Assembly: GCA_037074705.1 (NCBI GenBank)
Contig: CM073591.1
Coordinates: 83,680,032 to 83,744,031, forward strand
Length of the DNA stretch: 64,000 bases
Origin: Zhengitettix transpicula
Taxonomy: Eukaryota; Arthropoda; Insecta; Orthoptera; Tetrigidae
Direction of reading: 5' to 3'
The position numbers were made by a program, and so were the translations under genes. This document shows, piece after piece, positions 1 through 14,200 of this stretch; within the stretch, counting starts at the first letter, position 1, and every line of letters starts with the position of its first letter. The notes under the pieces were generated by a model. That model had not been told where the DNA came from and made no database searches. It was given only the letters and a program-made list of their open reading frames with translations.

Positions 1-2240
1 CAATAAAGTATGACTTGTATATATTGTATGTATTGTTGCTCCATTCTCAGAAACGACAAATTATTTGTAAGCAAAATACACTATTTTAAGTGTTATTTGT
101 TCCAAGAATTAATAAATTTGGAAGATACAAAGAGGCATATTTTCCCATTATTATTATAAATCATTACAGAAAGCTGATATACAATCTTAAATACGAAAAT
201 GGATTTTATACACATATTACTTACAATCCAGAATCGAACACTCCTAAATAGGTTTTATTAGCATTGAATAAAATGTTTTCGTGGTCACTTAATTGGATTG
301 TGTCATTCTAGAATTTTTAAGTGTGTAATTTCAACTCCAAAAGGGAAGGGAGGGAAGCATCCATGCAAGTGGTGGTAGAAGTAGTTTACATGAGACCACG
401 ATTAGTGTTGATTACAGGTTATAGAAATCACTGAGTTTAATTCTCACATTAATCATAGTAATTAAAGAAATTTTATGTTCCTCTTCTTGGAGGTGATCCC
501 GGTTTGACAAAAGGTAAACCAGAGTACTTTTGATCCTCCTAAGTTACCTGGGAAATTTTTGTTTTCATAGGGTACCAGCTGTATTTGGTCTCTATTTAGT
601 TAAAAGTTGTACTCCTTTAAGGTACCGGGAGTAGTTTTAGACTTTATTAAGTTAACAAGTATTTTTTATTGTTCTAATTTGTAGTGATTTTTAGAAACTT
701 ATGTAGTAGAACATGTTCCGAATACAGTCAGTCATCAAACTTGGTTATTTGAAGTTAGATGCCTAGGTGTTAAGGGGATAGTTAATGGGTAAATGTTCCA
801 AACACTGGTGCTATTGATACTGGTAAATTAAATTATCATCATCAAGGTGTTGGAGTTTGCATTATAATCAACATGAAAATAGTTTACACCTTTAAAGCAT
901 TGCGGGTTGTTACTTTCGCCAATCACCAACAATCTTTATTTATCGCCAGACAGTTTTTGAAACAAAACGGTTAAGTATTTCCTACTTTTTTTTTAACATT
1001 TTCATTCTTAAACAAGTATGTGTGTCAAGGTAGAACACAGAAATACAGTCCAGTATCATCTGCATTGTACACACAATTGGGAGATAAATCAGAGATAATT
1101 TTTGGCCTCTTCCCTTTTAACTATCTCTCTGCAGCAGCCTTATTAGCATCATTCTGTTCACTGTGTTTTCATTTTTAGACAATATTTTTCCCTTTCTTTC
1201 CAATGATGAAATAATTCTTCCTTTCCCGTTTTATTAGCAAACTCCTCTGCATTTTGATGCATCAGAGGACCATCAACACTAGCATCTTTTTCACAAATAT
1301 TAGTGAACCACATTCATAGAGCAGATTCAACCTCATGGTCTTTCCCAACACAATTTCTCTTACACTGTAAGTTCTTGTTCTTCTTCACTGTCTGAAGAAA
1401 AATTGTCTATTCTTTAATAATGTGGTGTCTTACTGGCCACTTTATATTATTATCTGTATTTAAGATATTATTTTAAAAAATATGAATTTTAAATAATTTA
1501 TTTACAAAATAACTCAAATTAAATTTTAGTATTGAATAAAATTACACCAAATTTAAACTGTCATAACTCTGGAGAGCAGAAATAATTTTCTTACATAGCA
1601 TCAAAAGACTACTCTCAAAGAATGTGGGCGTAAAATTGAAGGTGAATAGAATATAAAATGCAACTATCACACTTAAACCAGAATGTTTTTCAGTTAGTTG
1701 GAAATGCTTGTAAAATGAGGTGTCTTACTAGTTGCCTGCTGTAGTCACTTTTTCGTGGATCCCTCTGGAACTTGTTCAGGATCGATACCGGATGATTGCA
1801 GAGGTGAAAGATGAGGTCATGGTCTTTTTTACCCTGGTTGACAGACTGATTGACGAAGTTATTCCTCTGAGGTGGCTAGACTTTCCCTAGCAACTACTTT
1901 TGTTACAAAATATGATTTACTGGAAACTTGGAATGTAAATGCAAGGAGACACGTGTTCTGCCAGAACCTTCTCCCGGACTCTCATAAGGTTCTTTGTCCT
2001 CCCTTTTTAAACATCTGGCAACTCCCTTCGAAATACAACAGGAGGCCAGACCATAACTAACTGACCACCCTCGGATATGCAACTTGCCTTCACGCTTTGA
2101 AAAAATGTAGAAGGAAAATTCTTTTTGCTTGCCAGAAAATGAAATTACATAATGTAGAAAATGGATCAACACAATAACTTGCACAATTGAGAAATTTGTA
2201 GTTTCACTGCAGCATTGTGCTGACAGATTTTAGGCAAACT
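1..2240. other. Gene-free AT-rich flank
   Basis: No host exon was recognised. The part at 480-700 has loosely iterated units around a GGTACC-like core (near 522, 570 and 622). They resemble the units in the foldback element at 59.3-60.0 kb, so this is probably a diverged copy of that family. Short open frames at 1872-2184 overlap on both strands and show no recognisable domain. The rest is unremarkable AT-rich sequence. Confidence 0.5.
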
Positions 2241-2243
2241 GCC

Positions 2244-2328
2244 ATATTGTTCAAACTCTTTCTTTAAGTTGAGACAGCAACACTGCAATATTGTTCAAAC
2301 TCTTTCTTTAAGTTGAGACAGCAACACT
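2244..2328. repeat. Two-copy tandem repeat, period 44 bp
   Basis: A 41-base block beginning ATATTGTTCAAACTC recurs 44 bases later, identical over its whole length as read (2244-2284 and 2288-2328). Complete identity beside strongly decayed sequence suggests a recent local duplication. It lies just beside the LINE relic. Confidence 0.85.
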
Positions 2329-2329
2329 A

Positions 2330-3010
2330 TTTTTCCTATCCCTCTTAGACCATACTTTTCTAATTTATCAATTAGAATGTTGTGGTCAGAAACAGTCAAA
2401 TGCTTTGATATATGAAGAAACATGCTGGCTCTTTATTACACTCTTCTAGCTATTGAATAACTTCATATTTATATCAGTTATAGTTGATAGACCAATTTTA
2501 AAACCATACTTACAAGTATTTATAACATTATTTGTAATAAAAATAATTATAAAGACACTTTAATATTACCTTCTCAAATACTTTACCTATCACAGTTGTT
2601 AATACTATTGGTTGGTAATTATTGAGTTCCTTCTTGCTATCTTTCTTATGTTAAAGTCTAACAATACCTATTTTAGACAGTTGGAAAAGTTTCTGTTTCC
2701 ATTAAATTGTTTATAAGGTAGACTAGTGGATTAGCTAATATATCCTAACATGATTTTAATACTATGGTTGTTATCCAACTCACTAGATTTTTTATATTCT
2801 TGAATGGCTTTAGTATTGATAGTATTTCCTTAGAAGTTATCTCAAATAAGTATACTTTCATATTGACTGGTTTAATCCTACTTAAGTTGTTACCTAATTT
2901 GTGCCCATCTGTTGAACTATCAACATTTAGACAGAAATTGTTGAATAGTTCACTGATTTCTTATGGCCTTGTTTCTATCTTATCCTCAACTTATATGTTT
3001 TATTAACTAC
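2330..3010 (-). pseudogene. LINE reverse transcriptase relic
   Basis: Reading the minus strand in shifting frames gives recognisable reverse-transcriptase segments of a non-LTR retrotransposon. Near 2740-2600 there is a stretch like PLVYLINN followed by ETFPT, a lysine-rich patch and NNYQPIV. Near 2400-2340 there is KAFD followed by DHNILIDKLEKYGLRG, the block with the first catalytic aspartate. Stops and frameshifts separate the blocks, so it is inactive. The later GxPQG and YADD regions are not found here. A similar but separate fragment carrying the GxPQG region lies at 30490-30620. Family assignment beyond non-LTR element (Jockey/CR1-like) is not possible by eye. Confidence 0.75.
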
Positions 3011-3169
3011 TTTTGCCTTCATATCTTTACATGTTGTTTTATAAATATTAGTAGAGTCTACAATTTTGTCAATAAATACGGTTAATTTGCTATTTCCTGT
3101 GTAGTTGATACCTTTTTTAAAAAATCTGTTTAGTTTACTTTTAAAAAAATCTTAACTATTAAGTTCATA

Positions 3170-3640
3170 CACAGGGGCACTAATCGAAAATGAGCTTGCC
3201 TATAATTTAAAAACCAACTATGAAATTTACTTATACAAAAGGAAAAATGTCAATTTGAAATAAGAATTTAATAAGTTTGATGCTTTCCATAGAGCCACAC
3301 TGAAAGATTGGAGTAATTTAAACTACCGTGTACTCGGAGAGTATTTTTTACTATGTATAGTGAAGGAATAGAGTATACTGTATTGCTGTGTCATGTGCTA
3401 AGTGGTTGTCTACTGTAGTCTAGCATAAACTCCACATGTTAAATGAAATGAGAACTTAATTTTGTACGAAACCTTGGAACAGGTGATCTCAGATTAAAAT
3501 AAATTATTACTGTGTTTATGCCCAGAATTATTACGATAGAAGAACCATGATAGACAAGTTGAAATTAGGCTTCAATAGGAAATAATTCAATTTTCGATAT
3601 AAAAATATGTATAAGTTGTAAACTTCTCTTCAATTAGCTT
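3170..3640 (+). mobile_element. Truncated hAT copy (same family as 23.4 kb)
   Basis: This stretch aligns by eye with 23455-23930, the left part of the hAT element at 23427-24827. Shared landmarks include a GAAAATGA block after the terminal region, TTGGAGTAAT, a shared GAAGGAATAG block, and CTCAGA followed by AAAATAAAT. The terminal inverted repeat, the coding part and the right end are missing, so it is a fragment. Divergence between the copies is substantial, pointing to an old family. Confidence 0.65.
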
Positions 3641-5200
3641 TAGTAAATTTATATTATCTGCAGGGATTGAGGTAACATATTTTTTAGCCCAGTTTGTTTA
3701 GGAGCTGATGATGCTTTGTATGGCGTTCCCTCCTTGTATTCAGATCCAAATATTTTATGGAATTTATTGCCTTATTTTTATACACATCATTGCTTCACCC
3801 ATTATAATCACTACATCATTTGGGGGATCTACATTGGTATTTCTTCCAGTGAATCACTTTTTTGACAATACCACACATTTCTGAGATAGATATTTCACGT
3901 AGTTTCCCAGCCATATTTTTGCCACAGATGTCGCCTAAAATGCTTTTTTACAATTATTATCAATGCTCCATATGTGAGGTGAACTATAGTGCTCAATCAG
4001 CTCCCAGACATATAAACAAACTAGATGGTATATTGTTTGGAGCAGAATTAAAAAAATATTTAATAAATAAGTTACAATATTTTATGGTTATCTTTTAATT
4101 GGTCTTTTGCAATTATTTTATAATATTAAAAATTTTAATTCATCACTACGGTACACTTTGTCATGTAAATGAACTTAATTGTGTTCTTTAGTTAGAAGAT
4201 TTTCTTCTACTCAATTAGCAATAAGTCACATATATATTTTTATGTAAAATTATTGTTTTTAATATAATTTGTTTCCCCATTTTGTATGGAAAATATTCAC
4301 ATTATTATTACAAGAAAATATGCATGATACATGCAAATGTGCATTGTTTCTTTTCTTATTTTCTCATTTGATGTTCTTCACATTAAGAATTTCATCCACT
4401 TTTTCCACCCAGACACACACAAAATGTTTCTGCACATGTTTACAAGTTCACTTTCCAATTCTATTTCCCAAAACAGGCAAACCTAAAGACAATTTCTGTG
4501 CTAAATAATTGGTGAACATTCTCACATGAGTTTTTAAATAACAGTAATATAAAACCACTATACCAAAGTTTTTATTAATATAAGTTTTTAATACAAAGAC
4601 AAAGTACAAAAAAGCTTTAAATAAAAATATTAATACTGAAAACTATATGTTCTTTCAAATTGCCAAATTCTGTTTTGAAATAAATTAATATTTCAAAAGT
4701 AATTATGTCAGGTACAATCTATCTTCCTACGTACAAACTCCTTTGTATCTCTTAAAGATGTATAAAAAGCACCAGATGAAAGTATATAGACAATGTATTT
4801 ATATATTATCTGAAAATAATAGGAAATTATAATAAAAAATATTAAATATATTTTAAAGCTGAGGTTATTTTAAGTGTGCTTTGTTTTATGAAACTATTTG
4901 CTAACTTTTGCTTTATATCTTTGATGACACCTATGAATAAAAAAGTTATTTAGAAATTGAGCTAAGTGCAATTTTCTTACAATGGGGACATATTTGTAAT
5001 TTTATTCCAATTTTATATGTGAATACATTTTCATGTCTGTCCACTTCACAATACAAGAGAAAAATGTGAAGATTGCAATAAACAAATTACCAGATTATTT
5101 TGTGAAACTTATCTTTTACCACATTACTTAGTCAATTTGAATAATTTAAAACTCTGAAACATATTTTATGCAGAATAAAATAAGAGATAACAAATAAACT
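3640..5200. other. Gene-free AT-rich sequence downstream of the IGFBP-like gene
   Basis: No exon, tRNA or clear transposon was recognised. This is the 3' flank of the minus-strand gene that ends at 5275. Short open frames at 3862-4098 and 4269-4508 have no domain signature and composition typical of random AT-rich frames. Confidence 0.5.
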
Positions 5201-5204
5201 ATTA

Positions 5205-5210
5205 TTTATT
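5205..5210 (-). promoter_or_regulatory. Polyadenylation signal of the IGFBP-Kazal-Ig gene
   Basis: TTTATT on the plus strand reads AATAAA on the minus strand about 65 bases after the stop codon at 5275. It is the nearest canonical signal in the right orientation. Confidence 0.55.
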
Positions 5211-5274
5211 GTCTTCCGGTTGTGAAACATAAGCCTAATTTCTAACTTTTCTTTTCAACATACCATACCTTCAA

Positions 5275-8200
5275 TTAAACTCTAATCGTAACTCTTGCAG
5301 AGGCACTAGCAATGCCTTCTGAATTTGATGCAATACAAGTGTAAGTTCCTGCATCTGTATACCTTAAGTCTACAATCTGAACCCAAGAAGTTGTCATGTA
5401 AGCTTCAGGACCCCCTCGTACTTGAATGGCTACATACAAGTCGTCATCTGTTGACATATAATTAAATGAGCAAATATAATTTAATTGTCAAACTTAAATT
5501 TTTATTGAATGAGTATCAATTAAATATTTGAATAGTTGTATTATCATATTTACACTTAATTTCAAATATATCTTGAAAGGCAACATGTACTCTTAATGTG
5601 GCAATTATAGAATTAATAATGAAACCAAGATGTTTGACTTACTTGGTAATAGCTTGGTTACACCATCTTCACCTCTAAATTCCCATTGGATAACAGGAAT
5701 AGGGTATCCTTTAACTTCACAGTCCAAAGACAGACTAGTATGCATAGGATTAACTACATCATGAGGAGATGATACAATCCAAGGAACTGGAAATATTTTT
5801 AAATAGATTATAGATTTTTATTTAGTAAAATAAATATAAACTCACACATAATTTTAAGGCCAAGAAAGAGGTTATTGGTGAAAAAATATGTGTGTGTCAC
5901 AAAAACCTATAAAGTATATATTTTTGTATAATATACAAATATTAAGTTTAGTAAATTGTTATCCACTGTTGCACAGTTTGTAATCTCCGATGAAGTTAAT
6001 TTGGGTTACGATATAAAATTTGTAGAAGCAGCTTACATTCAAAGCTCAGTCGTATAAGCTATGAAATGTCTCTAATTAAAGGATCAGGATGGAAAAATCT
6101 CGGCCGGCCGGGGAATTGAACCGGAATCTCCAGATTTGTAAGTGGGTGCTCTAACCATTGAGCCATTTGAGTTAACTTTATCGTTATCTTTTAATTAAAA
6201 ATATTTCATGGACTAAATGGCCAAACTTTGAATGTAAGTTTCTGCTGAATTAAACCAAAGCACTATTAATTAATTCAAAGTATATCTTTGCTTCTTTGAG
6301 TCCTATAGTTAGGTCCTGAGGATTTTGATAATGTGAATTGTAGGTGCAGCTGTGCTCTGGATATACAATAATGGTTGGAGAAGTCTCGTGCTTTGATGTC
6401 TCTATGGTTAGAGCGCCCGTGTACCAATCGAGAAGTCCCGGGTTCAGTTCCCGGTCCGGTCGAGATATTTCCATCCTGATACTTCAATTATAAAATCTTG
6501 TTTTGTAGATCACCATTATAAAATGGTACGAAAAATACTTTCACCTAGATAATGTTGACAAATTCACATGTATTTAAGAACCATTTCAAGCCAAATCTCC
6601 GTCTGAATTTACAGCTTTAGAAGAAGAAGAGACGGAGGGACCTTTGGGATGCCTTTTCCTCTCTCCGTTTTTGAACTAAGGTTCCCACAAGCCGAGCCAT
6701 ATAAATGCCGCGTTCCCACAGGAAACCCCTCTCCCGCCATCGGAAGGGCGTGGTTCAAGTACCCAATGCCCCTACCTACCAGATGCAGGTTTTCTAGGGT
6801 TTGTCCTTAATCACTTTTAAGCGAATGCCGGGTAGGATCCTTAAAATATATCCCAGGGGTCCTCGTTAACGCTTGGCTACCTTCCTCTACCCTTCCGCAT
6901 CCCCCCTTTCAAATCCCATCCTATGCTATTAAAGGGGAGTTGCCCAACGTGGATTACCCTCATGTAGCCTGTTGCCCTAAAAAAAATTATAACAAAAAAA
7001 TGCTGATGAAGAGTAGCCATTTGGGGCTGAACGTTTCTGGAGATACGGAGAGAGCTACCTTTGGAGATGCCTTCTTCTCTGTCTCCTTTTGAACTCAGGT
7101 TCTCATAAGACGAAGCCTCTTTTGAGAGGTGTATGTTCCGGGCTCGCAGACCTTGGGAATAAGGTAGTTGTTCCTGCCATTGGAACAGTCGGCCATATGC
7201 ATCCAAAACTGGTCGAGGTACGGAGAAGGGAATGCTGCGTCCCCAAAGCAAATCCCTTTCCAGCCATCATAAGAACATGGGACAAGTGCCTACAGCCCGA
7301 CCTACCTGATGCAGGTTTTCAAGGGTTTGTCCTGCGTAACTTTTAGGCGAATTCCGGGTAGGATTCTTAAAGCATAACCCGGGGGCCATAGTAATCCCTT
7401 GGCTACCTTCCGCTATCCTTCCACATCCCCCCTTTCAGATCAAGTTCGTGGATTACCCTTATGTAGATAATAATAATAAATTTCAAGATAATGTTAACTA
7501 CGCCAGTTTTCAATTTTCCTACCCATATCAATTATTTGATTATGCCACACACACGCATATATATTGTAATGCCTTGAAGGTGAGGCATTGTTTGTGTCTG
7601 ATTAATGGTCTGGACCGTCGGGGGGAATTTTGTAATGTGTTTACTTAGGATTGGTCTTGAGAATTCAGAGCAATGCACATGCGGGTGGCTTGTCGCAAAA
7701 TAAATCTGTTAAAGCAGGCATTGTTTCTGATTAATGGTCTGGACGGTTGAAAGTGCAATTTTGGTAGCGTGTTTACTTAGGTCTTGAGGGTGCAGTTTGG
7801 GCGGTCTGGAGAATTTAGAACAGCGCACGTGCGAGTAGGGGTGAGAAGACAAGTCCAAAGTAATTGAGGGTCCTGTCTCGATGGTCGGCTTTGGGACAAG
7901 ACAGAGTAGCTAGCTATTTGCTAACTAAGGAACTGCATCTGCATAATGTAAATCTCGGGGTAATGGAGGAAACTGTCAACGGGCAGTTGCAACGTAGGTT
8001 TGGAACAAAGGAAAAAGGAAGAGACTAGGGTATATAAGCGAGAAATAAGCTTTTGAAAAGGGAGTTTTGGAGTTAGAGTTAGTTAGAGTGGGAGAGGGGT
8101 GCTGTGAGCACCGAGACTGGAGAATTGTGAGTGAGTTAGTTATTCTGCGATTACCGAAGAATGACTAAGACAGACATCGTTTAAGGGAGGAGAATGTTTT

Positions 8201-11200
8201 ATAAGTTGCAGCCTGCGAGAGAAATAGCAAAATATTCAACGATAAACATTTTTGTATGCTGAAGTCTAATCTGTTGTAATATCAAAATTAGACCACTGTC
8301 TTCGATGGTAGGAGACCAGGACACTGCATCCAGCGTCGAGTAGTTGTCACCACGAGCAAGTGATATGTCCTTCACGAACGGAGAACCAGCTTTCGTCAAA
8401 CCAACAGTGTGTGTTAGAGTCAGTGTTTAAAACGTCCAGTATATAAAGTGTGTGTGTACGAACGAGCCAAATTTTCCTGAGTAATCGTAAGTTGAAATTT
8501 CATGGTATTAATATGTGTAAACCGAATTAAAAGATACAGTCAGATATCGTTTTTTTCTTTTGTGTTAATAAAATAAACTCTTTAAATTTAAAATCAACCT
8601 TGTAGAATAAGTTCGTCAATAATTAATTTCGTCTATGTCTAGACGAATAAATGTTCCCTTGTAATTTAAAGCTAAATTTTGTTTCTTTGATTATTTAAAT
8701 GTTCTGTCCGTTATCAAACCCAGTAAAGACCTTTGAGAGAATGAGATATGTTTTTTTTTATTAAAATCGTATAATTGTTTCAAGTATTGATAAATAAAAT
8801 TTTGTTTGTTTTAAAAATGAATAATTGTTCATTTAAAAGCCTATCATATTTGATTATTACATTTTGGCTACCACAACGTGGGGCAAATTAAAAGGTAATC
8901 ATTTATGTATATTACAATATATATATATATTATTTGTGGTGTGTGCGCGTATGCTTACTCCTTCGTACCAGTCTCCACTCATAATTTAATTATGTAACGG
9001 TCTTTTACCTTTTACATTACTCTCTCCTTCAGTCTATTCCTCCACCAATGTGTTCTATATAAATCCTGATAAATAGTTTTTTTTTTCTGTGGTAATGTAT
9101 AATATTAATTGATCTTGAACTTTGTACGGCTGTGGGCCTGCCAGGTCCCATGCTGCTACTTAAGGGATACTATTTTGTTGGCATTTTAAATACTTTACAG
9201 CACGACTCAAGAAAATATTATGTTTTGTTCGAATAATCAAACTTAAGTACAATTATTAGGTGACGTCTTGTTCTTACTTGATAGGCATGGGCCCCAGCTT
9301 TTGAATTGCAAAGGCGTAACAAAATTATGTTCTGCAGCTTCTGCATTGAGCTGGCAAATTGAATCATATGTCCTGTTATTAGACCCACAAACTGTTTGGA
9401 CATCCTTACAGGTGCATAATGCTTCTGGCTCGTCCTATAACAGCATAAAATATATCAAATGTTTCAATAATTGAGCTTAACATATGTAAGTAATCATTTA
9501 ATTTTATATTCATACTAAAATATATATAAAATATTTTATTAATAAAATTTTACTTTTCTCTTTAAAATAAAAAAATATTGGTTACATTTTTTCTATTCGA
9601 TATATATGTAACATTTAGTGAAAAGTGCAGTGAGGTTTTCAAATGAAGTTCAGTTTTGGTAATTAAGAGTTTCTTTTAAAAATTATTTGAACTTCCTGCA
9701 TGGGAATTACATATGCAGTTAATGTTTTTAAACTATAAAAATATATAATATAATTAAGAAAGTTTCGCGATTTATTTCCATCGGTTTTTTCGTTCTTTGT
9801 ATAAGTTTGAATGTTGCGTACCAGCATCTTTTCTGTTATCCATCCATCCTGCCGTAACATGAAATACATTAATTAGGCACTTAATGATAAAAATATAAAG
9901 TATTAGTTTCACAAATTACTTTAAAATATTATTGATAACCAAACAACTTAAAAACTTATAATTAAAAGCGAGCAGCTAAAGCATGAAGATGATGCAAAAC
10001 GGTGTCTAACTCTGTTTTAAAAACAAAGTCTTATTTATTATTTTTAGACGTGCAGACGCTCACGTTCCCAAATATCCAACTTAATGACCACATAGTTTAT
10101 TAAACATGTAGACATATTTACGTTTGTAGGACATTGAACCAATCGGTCGGAGGATGAGTCATCATGCTGTATAATAGACTAAAAACAAGAAATGTTTTAA
10201 GTTTTTATGCCGACCGCCTCTACAACATGTTAAGATTTATTAAAAGGTTAATTTTTTTAGTAATGTTGTTTAATTTCCGCTAGTTTTTCATATTATTCAA
10301 ATAATAGCATTCTGCAATATTCCCGTATTCGTTTTGTCCACACTTCATGTTATTAGTTTTTGAGTGACCATGTCTAAACTTATTTTTAAAATATTTTTAT
10401 AGTCTATTACTTTTAATTATCATTACTAATAGTATATTATGCAGTACGAGTTCCGTATATTGCGGGAATCAAGACTCAGATTAATTAAGATCTGTGTCCT
10501 AACACAATGCAGTTTTATACCTTAAAAGTAACTGCAATGTTGTAATTATTTTGTACTTGCATATAATTCTCTTGGATGTACCATAATTTTATAGTAAACA
10601 GATAATTATGTTGATTAAAAAATAAATTTATTGCCAGTAGATATTTTTTTCTGTAGAAAATAATATGTATCATAATCCAAAGTGCAAAAATAATTTAGCG
10701 TTTCAAATTTCAATTATATGCCCATATTTTAATTCCAGCACATTTTGGTTATTTCCCTTAAATTCACATTTTCTTTCCAATTAACAAAGAATTTTGTTGT
10801 AATCAAGTACGGAGAATTTTTTTTCTGTCGCCATTGCTTCTGCCATCAGCGAATGGTCCGATTCAGCTTATACCATATATTTTCCTCAAATTTACCGGTA
10901 TTGGATTGGCGACATTTTTGGCAGCCAGGCAGTCAGTCTTTCATACTATTGTTATTTAAGTTATCAAATCCACAATTTGCTGAAACGCTATCCCCATTTA
11001 TTTTCACGTGAAATCATTATTTTGAGGAATGTTAACTTAAATTTAAGATAATTCTACTCATAACTTTTTATGTAAGTGCGTTTGAGGTGTAAGTTGGAGG
11101 TAGCGCACTTTTAATTTAATAAAATCTTTAATAATTATAAATATAAGATCATCCATATCAAAACAAGGAAGGATATCGGATGAATGTGTTCCTGTGTTTT

Positions 11201-14200
11201 TTGTTGTTGTTATGAGGACTGCAACGCGTGGGTTCTACAAGTGTAGGCAACCAAGCCTTTCCTCCCACACACCTATCTCCTTGCAGCCTTCTCTCAACTC
11301 CGGTCAGCATTCTCACAACAGACTTTATATAACTCTTCACATTAACCCCTAAAGCCATTGCCAAGGCTATTTGCGCAGCCGTGCTTTAAAATAGGCCGTG
11401 TTCTATTTATACACGAAAGGCGACGATAAAGAGGAAATTAAAATGCTGTTTTCTTGTATTAATAACAAAACAAGTATTCCATCATAACCATTAGTGTAAT
11501 TATATGGATTTCAAATTAAGTGACGATGACTGTACCAATTCAGAATCAATATTTTTCAGGGAGGTGCATTATCAGATTTGAACAGGCCTACTGGCAATGT
11601 ACCATTACCCCACTACTTGAGACATATACGAACATTTTCATAACATGAACAACGGTCGTAATAAAATTATAAGTTCATTGAACTTGAAATGTTATTTGGA
11701 CTTTACCAATGAAACGTGAAATCGAAGACGAATACAGAGATGAGGCGAATAAATAACAAAAATTAGTAATCCCAGCACGATAACGAAAGTGGTTAGATGA
11801 GATAAAACAAAAGGAATGTGGGAAACCCTACATTTCAATAGTGAAAACAATCTTCGCTGATCTGCTGGGTCCCAGAACATCAGCAGCGAATGTGAGATGT
11901 TATTATTATTATCATCATCATTGTCTCTGCAGCCCATCGATGGCCTTTGACTATCAGGACGGCTGCCAAAGTGTCATCTTTCATGACATATTATGGCTGT
12001 TTTTGAGTGACACGTGATCAGCGAAGCGATTCCCGTTCAGCCTTAACCCCAGTTTTCATGATCATGACAGACATACAAGCCCATGCCGGGATTCGAACAC
12101 AGGACCTCCGTGATGCCAGGCGATCCATCACAGCAGCTCGGCTAATGTATGATCTTAATGAGTTCAATGCCATCGATGGCAGAACTTAAAGTGATGTGTT
12201 GTTTTGGAAGAGGTTACAAGTAGCTGTTAAGTCTTGGCTCACGAAAGAAGCAGTTCGGTTTTAAAAATAATATTATACTCATCGTAACAGTAATATTGTT
12301 AACAATTTTTAATTATTAAAATTATAAGACTGTCTTAAGAAAGAAAATTTAATGATGCTCCCACTTCTCAAAGGAACTTTGTTGACAAATTGTAGAATAA
12401 TTTTAGAGGTTTTGTTGGCAACATTGTTGGCGAAAAAAAATGTAGCACAACAGTTGGTGTAAACGCTCCTGAACAGCTGTTTTTCCCCTTTTAAAGCTAC
12501 TGAATGTGAGATACATGGCTCCAACCTCACGACAACTATTTAACTCTTATTAATGATAATAATAATACTCAACAATGTTATTATGGCAATTAATTTTATG
12601 CACAGATGTTTTATAACGTTTCTTTTTGCAATGGATGATCAGTGTTGCTGCTATTTTTTTTGTCTATATGACGCTAATAATTGTTGCTCACATTTGGCTT
12701 TATTCGGAAAGAATAGAAATATTGAGAAAAAACGCGTAATGTAACTTCAGAAGAGCTCAGAGTTGTTTTCTGCTATTAAATTATTCCTTTTGCGAACGAG
12801 AATTGCACTGAGTGTATACATTTCGGCACGATAGTCGAATCGAAGACTGTGAAACATGTACGAGCAACGAAGCTTGGAAGAGAATTCGGTGCGTTGACTG
12901 AGTTGATTAGATGCAGATTGTGCAAGTGCGAAGGTTGCCTTCGAAACCCACGTGTTCATACATGCTGCTGACGGCATGGTGTGCTTTAACTGTTATAACT
13001 TATAACTGAAAATATCATCAGTTTAAGCAGCCCAAAATTTTTTATTAACGGAGATAATTACAGAAAATTACAACTCTGAAAAATTACCCTATTGGATACC
13101 CCTCATTTCTATGACGATTAAAATTTCAATTAATAAACTATCGAAGTGAGATAGAATGAGAATACTGTAATTTGCAGAAATCTGCGGTTGCGAAGATAAT
13201 TTTGCATCTCGGTAAGGTCTTCCGGAATATCTGTTACTTTTAGTATATTCTAGATAATTTTGCATAGATATGTGTTTTTACACGGGAAAAAGATGTCTCT
13301 GAGGACTTCAAACCCTTGACAGCCAAACTTTGCCGATCTGAAAGCCAAAACTCGAAAGCTATAACTATAACTGGCACGAAACAAAAAGCAGATAAGAAAA
13401 CATTATTTTTTCATATTTTATCGCCATCATTGAACTGGCACCGAGTTTTCGCGGACCGAAGATATGATGCGTGGTTTTGTGGTTTGACTTACCTACATAT
13501 TCTAAGACGAAACCAGGGAAAAGATTGTTTTTCTTTTTGTTTTGTTTTTGACAGAAGAAATGTCATACCTCATAATGTTTTTCGCGTTGTGTATGACCGA
13601 CCATTACACCCAAGTCAACAGATCTTACTTCAGACATACAAATGCGTATTAAATCCCGTTCCGAAACGTCAGTATGAACGACCTTCTGAAAGTTTCCGGC
13701 TCCGGTGGATGTAAACGAATACGTACGTCAACATTGCAATACATAATATATTAAGCTGCTGGTTGAGGAATTCAGAATGGTAGAAAGATCTTTGAATACA
13801 AAAAGTTGATTCGTAAATTTGCCACAAAATTTGATTTAGCTCTGATCTTAGAGAAAATTACCTGAAGATGAAAATTTTTGCATAAATAGGAATATGAATA
13901 AATGCACGTCTTATACTAAATTGGTACTTTAAAAAAAGAAAACGCGTAAAATTGCGTAGTGTGGACGAAAACCAAAATTCAAGGAGATATAACGTATTGT
14001 GAAAAATGTGAAGTAATCGCACACACCATACTTTACTCGGAAGTCTTACACACAATACTAGTACTTAGAAGTTGTAATTCATTTTTCAGATTTTTGAATT
14101 AAAGAAGCACCAAAAAAGTGAATATATATATTTGAGTGTAGTAAAATTTTGAGCTGTTAAACGGTTAACTCACGTGAGGCTTGAGGTCGGAACGCAAGAG

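Noticed and set aside
5448..5457. ATG at 5457 as the start of a 60-residue Ig protein
   Set aside because: The ATG is in the intron just before the splice acceptor; exon 4 begins at 5447 and continues the Ig domain from exon 3.
6100..6480. Functional tRNA genes
   Set aside because: A and B boxes are present, but acceptor and anticodon stems do not pair and both copies share a long non-tRNA tail, so they are SINEs.
7089..7346. 85- to 124-codon frames on both strands
   Set aside because: Inside the duplicated GC-rich repeat and overlapping antisense to each other.
13316..13714. 132-codon plus-strand frame in intron 1 of the IGFBP-like gene
   Set aside because: No recognisable domain, no start context or splice evidence, and it lies antisense within an intron; random frames of this size occur in the GC-richer parts of the window.
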